Of a stretch of 64,000 nucleotides of DNA, positions 1 to 10,724 are shown in pieces. Positions within the stretch are counted from its first letter, which is position 1. Each line of letters opens with the position of its first letter. The stretch is from Deltaproteobacteria bacterium. Lineage in GTDB: Bacteria > UBA10199 > JACPAL01 > GCA-016699445. The position numbers were made by a program, and so were the translations under genes. The notes under the pieces were generated by a model. It worked only from the letters and a program-made list of their open reading frames with translations. It had not been told where the DNA came from and did not search any database. The stretch spans positions 124,001-188,000 of the forward strand of contig CP064976.1 in assembly GCA_016699445.1 (NCBI GenBank). The letters are read 5' to 3'.

Positions 1-3000
1 CAGGAACAAATTCTAACCAATTCAAGAAATGATCATACCCTCTATCTTCATCAACTGCCTCAAATTGAGTAACCCCATTAGGGCCCATCACATTAAGACC
101 CGCAATTTCATCATTGTCGGCATAGACTTCTCTGCCATACAAACCATTGAGAGAATCTTTACCTGTTAAGAGTTGAGGTGAACGTCTACATTGGGCAACT
201 CTTTTCACTAAGCGTACAATGTAGGTCCAGATTCCAACACAAGTGTCTGTAACCAAAGCAAAAGTAGGGATTTGATCATAAGCACGCTGTGCAGCTCCAG
301 CCATGCGTCCAGAGCCTTGAGTGAGATTTTCAGTATTTAAATCCCCATCACCACCCAATACGGTTCTTACTCTATAAACACGCTCCATCTGAGTTGGGTT
401 ATTTTTTAACGGTCTTTCAATCCACTCACCTAAAACTAAATCACCAAGCTTGCTTAAGTTTGGATTTTTGCTGGCTAAGTGACTTGACGGAGCGACATTA
501 TAGTCACCCTCAGTTAAGTAAAGATAATGGCCAGCTTCATCGTATTGGAGATAGGAATGATAAGTACCGTCTGCTTTCTCTACAATGAGTGAACGATCTA
601 AAAGGATTCGTGCTCCAGAACCTTCAGCTCCGACTAAAAAAGGTCGTCCTTCTTTGATTGCCCGTTGTTCAATGACTGCAGCAAAAAGCTCTCCTTCTTT
701 GGGAGAAACAGAACCATATTCAAAAGTAAAATCAGAAGAAGCCCAGTAAAATACCCTCGCACCTTCTTCATTAGGGTAGCGACATCTGATTTTCCAAGCA
801 ACGACAGCTCTATCATTTTCTCCCGGAGCTCTATAGACTTCCTGCAATTTACCCTCTACCATTGCCAATTCAACAGCTTCAAAAGCATCTGGAGGCATAG
901 TGATTCCTGCAGCTTGCCATTTTTCTGCTAAACGCTTTTTCAAAGAATCAGGACGATCATAAACGTAATAACGCCCCTTCAATTCTCGATCTTCTCTTTT
1001 AAGGGTTAATTGAGATTTTGCCTTATAAGGCACACCCATTTCTCGAATGGCATCAGCTGGAAAATTTTTAGATACAAACCCTACGGATTCAGCAATATCC
1101 CATCGAATTCTCTTACGATGATTGGCACCAAATACATAGTAAGCTTTTCCTCTTAAAGAAGGCCCTGCCAGATCAAAAACAAAGACAACCTCTCGATAAG
1201 CTCCATTTTCACTGCTGGGGTCCCTCACTTCAGCCTTTACCTCAACCTTATAGTGATTACGAGTTTTCACTTCTTTCTGAACCTGAGCCACCAGCTTCTC
1301 TAAAGCTACTGATACAGAATCAAAATCTGCATTAATGGGAGTTAAGACATTAAAAAATAAATGTTTCAAAGATACTCTATCAACCTGATCCATATCGTGC
1401 TGGCTGATTTCAAGAGCCTCACGGTATACAGTTCGGAAAGCAGGCATTGAAGATCCTGGCTCTAAACCGGCATCAAGTACAAGTGCCCTGGTTGTTAAAC
1501 GACGATCCAACTGACCAGAGTCCATTTTTTCACAAACCCAAGAGTGAATTGTACGATGATCAGAAGGGACTTTTTTGGTGTCAAAATTCACCCAACGAGA
1601 CATCTCTAAAAGATGAGCTCTTAGAGGGTCCAATCCTCTAAACCTTTTTTGTTCGACAAATTTTTTTCCATCTTCAGAAGTAAATGAAAAGTAATCAGTG
1701 GGCTTACCTATATGCCAGACTGAAAAAGTAATTCTCTTAGGTTTATTTTCTACAAAACAACGTTCCAAGATTGCATTGATATCTTTTAAAACATCTTCTG
1801 TAGGATTTTCAGGCCAGCTCCCCGGAGGCACGAGAATTTCTATAGCATCTTCAAGAGAGTTACCCTCAACCATTCTTTCTTTAGCCAATATCAATGAGGC
1901 TTTTTCTATAGTAGCATTCAGAGAAGTTTGACTATTAGCCAATACTGCAACTCCCAGCCTACGATGGCTTGTTTTTCTATCTATAAACTCCCAACGACAG
2001 TAATCCTCCATCCTCCAGATCTTTGACGCTAAAAGAACCCTTTACAATTTGATGTCGTTTTGTGCGCTGACTATCACCTCGAACACCTTCATAAGTTCTG
2101 TGTAACAATACATGTGCAGCGACAGATCTTACATTCTCATCTGAGTCCTGCATTAAATTGACTAACTCGGTAGCACTCAAGATAGGTGCTGACAGCAAAG
2201 ATTCTACTAGAGGCTCCCGTCTATCTCTATCTATGGCCGCAGCGGCTTGTCGCACTCTTTCAGACGTATTAAAATTATCCTGAGATCTAGGGTTTGCAAT
2301 ACGGTACAAATCTCTACTCAAACTACGCAATCCCTTAAACTCTTCTCCTTTAAACTGACTCATTTGAGCTAAATAAGAGACAAGGCTCCTCTCGTGAGTC
2401 TTGATATGATACGGCAAATCTCTCACCTGACGTAAAAGCGTCATAAGAGTTTGAATATGAATAGAAATATTTTTACGCCGTAGAGCCTCTTGATAGGCTT
2501 TGTCCTTATTTTGAGTATAAAAAGAATCACCTAATTTTTGAAAAGGAGTTTCCAACTTTAGAAATTGTTCCAACAAATCGTGTATTCTAGAAACATGTGC
2601 ACGAATTTTTCCAGACAGTGTTTGAAGTACTTCAGGAAGATCCGCATGCTTTGCATGAAGGATTTTATCCTGATCATCCTTTGTCAATTTTTTCCATTCG
2701 CCTTCTAATAAAGCAGCCTCAGACCGATAGGCATCAAGAATAACACTTAAGCTTGTTTTCTTAGTACTCTCCTGAGTTGGAGATTTTTTACCTTTAACTG
2801 CAATAAGAGAATCAGCAAAAAAACCACCTCCCTGAATAAAACCTAGCAACATCTTCTGTCGATCTTCCCAACTAAACTTATCTAAATATTTTTCTAACCC
2901 CTCTGCATCAAAGAGAGGTACATGTCCTGCCGAATCTAACTGAATAGCTGCTTGCTTTGCTTCTACAACCAAGTTGGGATCTAAGGGTTCCAGCTCAACC

Positions 3001-5949
3001 ATCATTCCACCCGGAGATACACGATCTCCTGACTGAACATGAACAGATTTCACTTTGGCATCAATTTCAGATACAACCACATTTTCCATCTTCATCGCTT
3101 CTATATTCACTATAGGATCTCCAACACGCACCCGATCACCAGGGCTCACATACACTTTCCACATCGAACCAGTCATAGCAGATTTAATTTTTTGAGGATC
3201 ATGAGCAATCCCTTCATATAAGTGCCCATTTAATTGGACTTTCAGAGTATCTTTATCTCCTGAAATATTCACCTTATGGGATTGTTGATTTGTCGTAAGA
3301 AGATATCCTCTTCCTGTATTCACCCAATGAGCAACAATTGTCACACCACCGCAAGTGACGGCATATAGACCCTGCTCTAATTTTTTAACGGAAATTTTAT
3401 ATTCCCTTTGAGCAAAAGGAAGATCAAAACTCTTTTCATTTAATAACTTGTCAGATGGATACGATCTACCCTCTTCCAAAGCACGCGCATGTTCTAGCTG
3501 AATTTCCATCAGCTCTTTGTCAAAACGATAAAGAGCTACTGACATCAAAGCGACAGGACCATCCGATGAATGAGGACGCGTTTCATATTCATCAGCGCGA
3601 CCTTGAAGCCAACCAATGGTAAGTTTGTGACCATCCTGAAAATCAGGATTTCCCATCAGTTCCATAGTAAAAGGACTGTCGTCTTAACATCACCATCTAT
3701 CAACATTCCTTCCTGAGCTCTATAATTTAAGGCAATGGCTTCTCCTCTTGTAGGAGCTACTGAAAAAGTATGACCAAATTGAGGATCACTCGTGGGTGGC
3801 ACCTTACCACCAGGAGCGATACTAAAATAAGTCCTTGTCCCTGGAATTTCAGCACCTTTGAGCTGAGACAAAGATCCTGCACTCCCTGCAAATCTATTAT
3901 CTGGGTCTTTTGCCGTAATTCGAGTGGCCATGACATGACGGCCTAAGTCAAAAACATCTTCCCATTGGCTCAACTCTTGAGGAGTTTTTCGAATACCCAT
4001 GGCATTTTTAAGCTGAATCTTGACAAGATCCAGACCTGTCAACATCTCGGTCACAGGATGTTCCACCTGAAGACGGGTGTTCATCTCCATAAACCAGAAT
4101 TTTCACCATCACACAGAAATTCACAAGTTCCCAAGTTGGTATATCCAGCTTGTAAAGAAATACGCTTGGCAGCTTCTCGCATGGCCTTACGCAATGCTTG
4201 AGAGACAAAAATCGCAGGAGCTTCTTCACTTACTTTTTGACGTCTCAACTGTAGAGAACAATCTCTTTCCAACAGAGTACGCACTCCACGATACTCATCA
4301 GCATCGACTTGAACTTCAATATGCCTTGCATTGTCTGGAGCCAAAAGTTCCATAAACACAGTTTTATCTTTAAACGAGTTAAGACCTTCATTTTGAGCAC
4401 TAAAAAACAAGTCCACCACATGATTTTCTCTAATTAACTCATGCGCCAATCCTGTAAGCTGTTCATCATCATTAGTGTTCACCGCATCTTCTGCCTGACG
4501 CAAAAGATGAGCCATACGATCTCTTTCTTTTTCTTCTGATTGTTCGCCTTGATCCTGTAGACTTTTTTGATGAAGAAGTTTCAGTAAGCGAATAATTTTA
4601 GCTTTCTTTCTTTTCTCAGCAACAGTGCTGGAAATAAACGACTGTAGTGCATAATGATTTGGTAGAAACTTAAGACTTTTAGATACGTCGAAATATTGGG
4701 TTTGCAGCAGTTCTTCATTGGTTTCAAGAGGCTGATCCCAATCTTGGTAACGAATTTCTGGATCAGAGATCCCTTTAATAATTCTGATCCCCCTACCGCC
4801 ACCACCTGCTGTTGCTTTGATAACAACTTTATACCCATTTTCTTTAGCAAACTTTCGAGCATCAGCGGGGGTATTCACCGGACCACCTGTCCATGGTAAT
4901 ACAGGAACATCAGCAGACTCAGCTAAAAGCTTTGATTCTATTTTGCCACCTAACTTCTCCATAGCATCTGCTGGTGGAGCAATAACCTTAAAACCCCTTG
5001 ATTCAGCCAACTGCACAAATGCTGCATGCTCAGAAACCCATCCCCAACCCACAGCTATGGCATCAACATTATACTTTTTTGCACATGCCAGAATCGTCTC
5101 ATAGTGAAGAAAAACACGTACAGAAATAGGCTTACCATTTTTATCCAACTCTTCTGTTTGAATATTTTCAGGAACCATCTCGATAGTTTCTCGACTTAAC
5201 TTTTCTAGATAAGAAGCTCCTGATTCCAAATCGGAGGGACCTGCCATCGCCACCATATTAATCAAAGGATCAGCAACATTATACATCATGTCTTTAGCGA
5301 TTTCTGCCGATAAGGCATTAAAACCATCAACCAATCGAGTGGCTGCTAAGCCATTACAAGCTAAGAGTATTTTTTGAATGGGTCTCTTTTTGGTGGCATC
5401 TTCTCCCGCCACACGATCAAGCCACTGAGATATAATTTCTTTACGCTCTGGAGAACCAGGAGGCACAGGAATGGACTTTAACTCCATCACTTCCTTGGCT
5501 TTCTCGACAGCTCGAGCAGGAGTTGATCCTGCCAAACTCACTGAAGCAGATTGGGGGGTAAAACCTCCAAACTTTGGACTTAACTGCTGCAAATCAGGAA
5601 CTTCTACAGCGCCCAAAGGCGTATCCACAACAGCAAGAGCTTCTATTGGACGAGATAAGCTTTTTATTCTTCTGCCAAAAGATTCTAATACTCCTAAATC
5701 CTGAGTTGTTAATGTACCCCAAGAAATATCTTCAGAGAATGCCACACGTGACAAAGCTTGAAACGTATTAGCAGTAAGGTGCAAATTAGGTGTTGTTAAT
5801 AAGTCTCCTAACCTAGCCTGTAATTTTTCAAATTGTGTACCTGCAGGTAAGCCAAAAGCCTGATAAATTTGAGATTGTATCGAACCTAACGGTGCTGCTT
5901 GCGTTGGCTGAGAAAAAAAAGGTGCTAGTGCTGTAAATGGCGTTTTCAT
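1..5949 (-). CDS. Giant eukaryote-type single-chain acetyl-CoA carboxylase, partial, three frameshifts
   Basis: Predicted multidomain acetyl-CoA carboxylase making malonyl-CoA. After a ~185-residue unknown N-terminus comes biotin carboxylase (KILLACNG at ~193, VPVLPWTGG, ATP-grasp loop GGGGRGIR at 382-389, ERDC at 561, TRLQVEHP). Next are a biotinyl domain with EAMKMEN (lysine codon near 3090-3092), an ACC-central-like helical region, and a carboxyltransferase with eukaryotic-type features (GSGARI, YLYLTEGDY, LTQGSGRMAGAAQRAYD, GREVY) reaching the left edge. Reading frame is lost near 4102 and 3675 (one T missing from a run each) and near 1997 (one extra G); repairing each restores family sequence. 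About 130 residues (400-530) replace the usual ~30 between the Gly loop and the RHIEVQ strand, and QRRHQK reads QLRRQK. Start chosen at the ATG after GGGGGATAT. The fused single-chain order resembles fungal and animal ACC rather than AccABCD. Function is confident; activity is unknown. Confidence 0.88.
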
Positions 5950-5997
5950 ATATCCCCCAATTGTAACATTAAAATGATCACATTCTTATTCCCGACC

Positions 5998-6021
5998 TCG
6001 TACTCATCACACAAAAGTTTC
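5998..6021 (-). promoter_or_regulatory. ECF-sigma-like promoter of the giant carboxylase
   Basis: GAAAC (6017-6021), 16 bases, then CGA (5998-6000), 48 bases before the carboxylase ATG. The same bipartite motif with 16-17 base spacing precedes five other genes here. The pattern resembles ECF sigma promoters (AAC-containing -35, CGT/CGA-type -10). This is inference from repetition and position. Confidence 0.6.
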
Positions 6022-6094
6022 GGAAAATTTGAAGGGGTGGATATTTTTTTTGTCAACGAAGGGGAAAATGCTTATTTTTTATGAAAACAATGAG

Positions 6095-6670
6095 TTAAGC
6101 CCAATCCATACTATCAAATCTGGATTGATCACATAATCGACGTATCTGCGCCTCCGGGTCTTGAAATGTGATTGAGGCATTCATACGTTCCCAAACTATA
6201 GAAGCGAAATCACCATACACAGAATCAACATCTGACAAAAAGTGAATCAGGCCTTGTTGAGCCTGCAAAAAGCCTGGGTATTGTGCTTCCAAAGGTGCCA
6301 AAGGAGATGGAGTTCCAGCTTGAAAAGCATCAATCAATATAGAACCCAAAGCAGCCACTCTTTTGTGAGGACAAATGGCCTGAAAACCATGAGGCATCTT
6401 CCAAATACCACAATGAAAAGACTCTCCACCGGCTAACAAGCCCATAAACTCACGAACAAATTTTTTATGTGTCATTAAAGGATCAAAAGGATCAGCAGAG
6501 GCCGACTGACGCCATAAGGCTTCCACAGAAGCAAGATTTCTATCAAAACTATCTCGTCGATCTACTAACAAACAATACAAACCAGCTGTTGAGGTTCTCA
6601 TATCAACAGAAGAAGGAACCCCCCATACTCGCTGGACAAAGCGTAACGACTCTTGAGTAACAGAAAACAT
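6095..6670 (-). CDS. Hypothetical protein, 191 aa
   Basis: I do not recognise this protein. It is 191 residues with no signal peptide or clear membrane segment, mixed helical character, and a Cys/His-containing stretch (SFHCGIW, ICPHKRV). It lies alone between the carboxylase and the epimerase gene, and its start lies only 9 bases after the CGA of an ECF-like promoter, so the message could be nearly leaderless. Sharing that promoter with the carboxylase, malic enzyme and other unknown genes suggests a common regulon. No frameshift is apparent. Confidence 0.65.
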   Translation of the reverse strand: MFSVTQESLRFVQRVWGVPSSVDMRTSTAGLYCLLVDRRDSFDRNLASVEALWRQSASADPFDPLMTHKKFVREFMGLLAGGESFHCGIWKMPHGFQAICPHKRVAALGSILIDAFQAGTPSPLAPLEAQYPGFLQAQQGLIHFLSDVDSVYGDFASIVWERMNASITFQDPEAQIRRLCDQSRFDSMDWA

Positions 6671-6679
6671 ACTAAGACT

Positions 6680-6703
6680 TCGAAACTACTCAAATGAAGT
6701 TGC
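6680..6703 (-). promoter_or_regulatory. ECF-sigma-like promoter of the 191-aa gene
   Basis: GCAAC (6699-6703), 16 bases, CGAAG with CGA at 6680-6682, 9 bases before the ATG. It matches the motif at the carboxylase gene, in the GCAAC variant also seen before the 74-aa and 682-aa genes. Confidence 0.55.
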
Positions 6704-6784
6704 TAAAAAAGAAACCGACTCACTATTTTTTCTCTTCGATATTCAAAAATCTTCTCAATATCCCTCTTCACAAAAATCCCGCTG

Positions 6785-8071
6785 TTACACCTCCCAAAAA
6801 CCCATAGGGACTTTGTATTCTACTCGATCCGTCACCAAAGTCCCATCACCCATCGGCTCAAAAGTATGGGTATGATGCCATTTGGCATAAGGACCTTTGA
6901 GTTGAACATCTTGAAAACTTTTGTTGGGCATCCATTGAGTAATAAGGGTTGTCCACTTGACAGGAAGACCTCGGATTTTAAGCTGATAGTTTAATTCCGT
7001 GTCTTTTTGAATTTTATCCGTCGTCATTCCTTTTATTTTAAAATGAAGCCATGGAGGAGTGATTTCTTGAAGATTTTTGGCATCACTAAAAAAAGAAAAA
7101 ACTTCTGAAACTTTTTTTGGAACCCATTGATATTCTATAAAAACCTCGTCTCCCAGATCACCGTAAAGATTTTTCACGGCACTTTCCAAACTTGGAAATT
7201 TAAATGTAAAACCTTCAGTCTGAATTTTTTCTGGATATACTTTTTGACTTCCTAGCATCAATTCCGACATCTCACCCAAAGCCAATTTAAGAGCCATCGA
7301 TGGAGCTGGAAAAAGTGCCGGACGATGTATCGTTTTTGATAATATTTTTGTAAAATCTCCGTTCATCACAGGCTTTGGAGCTGTCGCATTAACAGGACCA
7401 CTGACTTTTTCATTTTCTAAAGAACTCACAAAGATACCCACGAGATCATCAATATGAATCCAACTCATCCATTGCTTACCATCCCCCAACCTGCCACCCG
7501 CTCCTAGCTTAAAAATAGGAAGTACCTTTTCCATCATACCACCACCATGACCTAAGACGATTCCGATCCTTACATGAACACTTCTTATTTGAGGAAGTGA
7601 CAACAACACACCGGCAGATTCCCACTGCTGACAGACGTCAGACAGAAATCCTGAACCAGCGGCAGAAGATTCAGTTAAGCGCTCATCTCCACGACTACCA
7701 TAAAAACCTATGGCCGATGCATACAACACAGTCTTAATTTGTCCTGGTTTTTGATGCGCAATCACCTGAGCTATTTTTTTTGTGCTAAAAATTCGGGATT
7801 CTAGAATTTTCTTTTTTTGTGATGAACTCCAACGTTTGGCGGCAATAGGCTCACCTGCCAAATGAATGACTGCTTCAACGCCTTGCAATGATTCTTGAGG
7901 AAGATCGTCTTTATTTAAATCACATTCAAAATACTCAGCAGGAAAAGGCAGTAAACTTTTTGCCTTTTGTACATCCCGAGTGATGACATTTAATGAATGA
8001 CCTCTGAGAGCCAAGGCCTTTCCAAGCTCTTTTCCTACAAAGCCTGTCGCACCTGTTAAAAGTATTTTCAT
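6785..8071 (-). CDS. TIGR01777-family NAD-dependent epimerase fused to an SRPBCC domain
   Basis: Residues 1-~300 form an extended short-chain dehydrogenase/epimerase of the TIGR01777 (YfcH-like) family: TGATGFVG nucleotide-binding loop at the N-terminus, HLAGEPIAAKRW, and a DUF1731-like C-terminal part. Residues ~305-428 form an SRPBCC/polyketide-cyclase-type ligand-binding fold (IEYQWVPKKVSEVF...FSDAKNLQEITPPWLHF). The ATG at 8071 was chosen over an upstream start because GGAGGGG precedes it. The substrate is unknown. It is divergent from a MerR-B12 regulator, and TIGR01777 and SRPBCC proteins often accompany LitR/CarH regulators, so regulation by that neighbour is likely. Confidence 0.85.
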   Translation of the reverse strand: MKILLTGATGFVGKELGKALALRGHSLNVITRDVQKAKSLLPFPAEYFECDLNKDDLPQESLQGVEAVIHLAGEPIAAKRWSSSQKKKILESRIFSTKKIAQVIAHQKPGQIKTVLYASAIGFYGSRGDERLTESSAAGSGFLSDVCQQWESAGVLLSLPQIRSVHVRIGIVLGHGGGMMEKVLPIFKLGAGGRLGDGKQWMSWIHIDDLVGIFVSSLENEKVSGPVNATAPKPVMNGDFTKILSKTIHRPALFPAPSMALKLALGEMSELMLGSQKVYPEKIQTEGFTFKFPSLESAVKNLYGDLGDEVFIEYQWVPKKVSEVFSFFSDAKNLQEITPPWLHFKIKGMTTDKIQKDTELNYQLKIRGLPVKWTTLITQWMPNKSFQDVQLKGPYAKWHHTHTFEPMGDGTLVTDRVEYKVPMGFWEV

Positions 8072-8102
8072 AACCCCTCCTTCAATAAGGCTCTTACTTT
8101 GT

Positions 8103-8155
8103 ATATGTTTTGTCAAATATTTATACGAATATATATTGTACATAATATTGACAAA
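8103..8155. promoter_or_regulatory. Divergent intergenic region with inverted repeat
   Basis: The 115-base gap between the epimerase and the MerR gene is very AT-rich. It contains TGTCAAATATT (8111-8121) and the near-inverted copy AATATTGACA (8144-8153) around TTGTACAT (8136-8143). MerR-type repressors such as CarH/LitR bind TGTACA-like palindromes between divergent genes, so this is a probable operator. TTGACA at 8148-8153 could also serve as a -35 box towards the regulator. Confidence 0.45.
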
Positions 8156-8186
8156 ATGACATTATTGATGAAAAATTATCCACAAG

Positions 8187-9071
8187 ATGAAAGAAAATTA
8201 CACCATCCTAGCAGCTTCTCATATTTCAGGAGTACCTACAGAATCTATTCGCGCCTGGGAAAGACGCTATAAAGCCTTAACACCACAACGATTACAAAAC
8301 GGCCGCAGAAGCTATTCAACAGAAGATATTGAAAAATTATCCCTCTTAAACAAGCTCACCCACGAAGGTCACAGCATTGGACAAATAGCGAGCCTAAGTA
8401 CAAAGAATCTAAAAAACCTTTACCAAAAACACTCACCTCAAAGACATCCTTTAGCTGAAGATTTAATCAAACATCTTCATGACTTTGACATGGAGAAAAT
8501 TTCGGAAATTATTGAAGAATCGAAGCTCACTCTAGAAACCAGAAGCTTTGTTCTTGATTTTGCAGCTCCTATACTGAGTGAAGTAGGCATTTTAGTTGAG
8601 AATGAAAAAATGACGATTGCGCAAGAGCATATCATTTCTTCCATTTTACGTTCTCATTTTGGAACTCTTTTACAAATTTCAGCAAATCTTAAGCCACAAA
8701 AAAGATTTATCTTCACGACTCCCGAAGGTGATTTTCATGAGTTTGGCATCCTACTCTGCGCTGCTCTCTGCCTATCTCGCCGTATAGGAATACATTATTT
8801 AGGCCCAAACCTACCTGCACATGAACTCATTATGGCTACCAAGATGTTAAGTCCTAAAGCCATCATCTTAAGTGTGGCCCGTTTACCCAAAGACCTTCAA
8901 AAAGTAGACATCCCCACTTACCTTAAAGAAGTCCGCACACACACTTCAGCATCTATTCCTATTTTTGTTGGTGGAGATGGTTATCGCCCTCGATCGAGCG
9001 CTGATAAAGGGATTCAATTTTTACCAACGCTCGCCGAGTTTGATAAAATGCTGGAAAACTTTACAAAGTAG
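8187..9071 (+). CDS. MerR-family regulator with cobalamin-binding domain (CarH/LitR-like)
   Basis: Residues 1-~75 are a MerR winged helix (TESIRAWERRYKALTPQR). Residues ~90-165 are a B12-binding cap helical bundle, and ~170-294 are a B12-binding Rossmann domain with GDFHEFG; His184 fits the lower axial ligand of the ExxHxxG-type motif. The EH pair (E147-H148) contacting adenosylcobalamin in CarH is present. The upper-face Trp-His pair of CarH aligns with Val137-Glu138, so the classical light switch may be absent. It probably represses itself and the divergent epimerase gene. It converges with leuA and overlaps its end by 11 bases. Confidence 0.85.
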   Translation: MKENYTILAASHISGVPTESIRAWERRYKALTPQRLQNGRRSYSTEDIEKLSLLNKLTHEGHSIGQIASLSTKNLKNLYQKHSPQRHPLAEDLIKHLHDFDMEKISEIIEESKLTLETRSFVLDFAAPILSEVGILVENEKMTIAQEHIISSILRSHFGTLLQISANLKPQKRFIFTTPEGDFHEFGILLCAALCLSRRIGIHYLGPNLPAHELIMATKMLSPKAIILSVARLPKDLQKVDIPTYLKEVRTHTSASIPIFVGGDGYRPRSSADKGIQFLPTLAEFDKMLENFTK

Positions 9072-10610
9072 GTTGAGGTGAGAGCCTTTTTTCCTGAGAC
9101 AAAATACGGTTCAAGGCGGCTACATAAGCCTGAGCTGACGATACGATGATATCTGTATGAGCACCTACCCCACGAGCTGTTTTTCCATTCAAATGAAGCT
9201 CAACCATTGTCTCACCTTGAGCATCTGTTCCTTCGGTCACCGCATTGACTGTATATTTTTCCAAAGAACCTTTGAATTTTGAAATTTTTCTCAACGCCTT
9301 AAAAACAGCATCTACAGGTCCTGCGCCTGTTTCTGTGACTTTGATTTTTTGAGGTTTGCCTTTTTTCTTGTTTACCAAAACCTGGACAACCGCTTTTGGT
9401 TTTTTTTGAGTACCACACACAACATCCACCGTACTCAAAACAAATTTTTCAGAATCACCACGCACTAATCCTGTCACGATTGTTTCCAAATCTTCCTCAA
9501 AAATACTCTTTTTCTTATCAGCTAACTCCTTAAATTTGACAAAAGCTTGATCAATTTCTGCATCAGACAATTCAAATCCCATTCCTGCCAATCGAGCTCT
9601 AAAAGCATGACGGCCTGAATGCTTTCCTAAAATATAACGATGCTCAGTCAAACCAATATCAGAAGGTTTCATGATGGAATAAGTCATTTCATTTTTAAGG
9701 AGACCATCCTGATGTATTCCAGACTCATGAGCAAAGGCATTCGCACCAACAATGGCTTTATTAGGCTGAACAGCAATACCTGTGATCACCGTCAACAACC
9801 GGCTTGTGGGAAAAATTTGTTCCGTCACAATATTGGTGGAGAGATTCATTTTATCTTTACGCACATTCAAAGCCATCACCACTTCTTCCATCGAAGCATT
9901 TCCAGCACGTTCACCAATACCATTGATCGTACACTCGACCTGACGCGCCCTTGCTCAATAGCAGCCAACGAATTAGCCACCGCTAAGCCCAAATCATTGT
10001 GACAATGCACACTGATCGTCGCGCGATCGATATGGCTCACCTTTTGGTTCAAATAAGTGATCAATTTGGAATATTCTGAGGGGATGGTATAACCCACAGT
10101 GTCAGGGACATTAATCGTCAAAGCTCCCGCTTCAATTACAGCTTGATAGACTTGAACTAAATAATCCCAATCACTGCGAGTTGCATCTTCAGCTGAAAAC
10201 TCAACATCATCAGTATATTTTTTCGCATGACGAACCGCCGCTACAGCTTCTTCTAAAACTTGTTCACGCGACTTTCTTAATTTGTATTTCAAATGAATAT
10301 CTGAGGTGGCGATAAAGGTATGAATACGCGTTTTTTTGGCATCTTTGATTGCTTCCCAACAACGATCGATGTCGCCGATATTCGCTCGCGACAAACCACA
10401 AATCGTCGGGCCCTGTACTTCACGTGCGATGCGCTGCACCGCCTCAAAATCCCCACGTGATGCCACGGGAAATCCCGCCTCAATAATATCCACTCCCAAA
10501 CGAGCCAACTGATGACCCATCCGCAACTTCTCATCTGTATCCATGCTATAACCTGGAGACTGCTCGCCGTCTCTCAAGGTGGTATCAAAAATTTTTACAC
10601 GATTATTCAT
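9061..10610 (-). CDS. leuA: 2-isopropylmalate synthase, one frameshift
   Basis: It condenses acetyl-CoA with 2-oxoisovalerate, the first step of leucine synthesis. It has a TIM-barrel HMGL-like domain (FDTTLRDGEQSPGYSM, HCHNDLGLAVANSLAA) and the C-terminal LeuA allosteric dimer domain. Two frames (9876-10610 and 9061-9891) meet near 9950: one G is missing in CAAGGGCGC, and restoring it yields EQGARQVECTINGIGERAGN. The repaired length is 516 aa, normal for LeuA. It is last in an ilvB-ilvN-pssA-leuA block, so it belongs to branched-chain amino acid synthesis. Confidence 0.95.
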
Positions 10611-10628
10611 ATTAATAACTTTCCGCTT

Positions 10629-10718
10629 GTCATCACGAGGATCCGCCGCAGGCGGTGACGTGGTGATCTCATGAAATCATATATTTTTGGGAGATGGCCA
10701 CGCTTCGCTCGCCATGAC
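10629..10718. repeat. REP-like palindromic intergenic repeat
   Basis: An imperfect 90-base inverted repeat starts GTCATCACGAGG and ends CTCGCCATGAC, with inner parts resembling the widespread GTCATTGCGAGCGAAGCG...GGCAATCTC family. It lies between leuA and pssA. Only one copy of this family is in the window, so the assignment rests on its palindromic form. Confidence 0.5.
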
Positions 10719-10724
10719 AAACAA

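Noticed and set aside
1977..5949. Three separate genes for carboxylase parts
   Set aside because: The breaks fall inside conserved motifs and single-base repairs rejoin them exactly.
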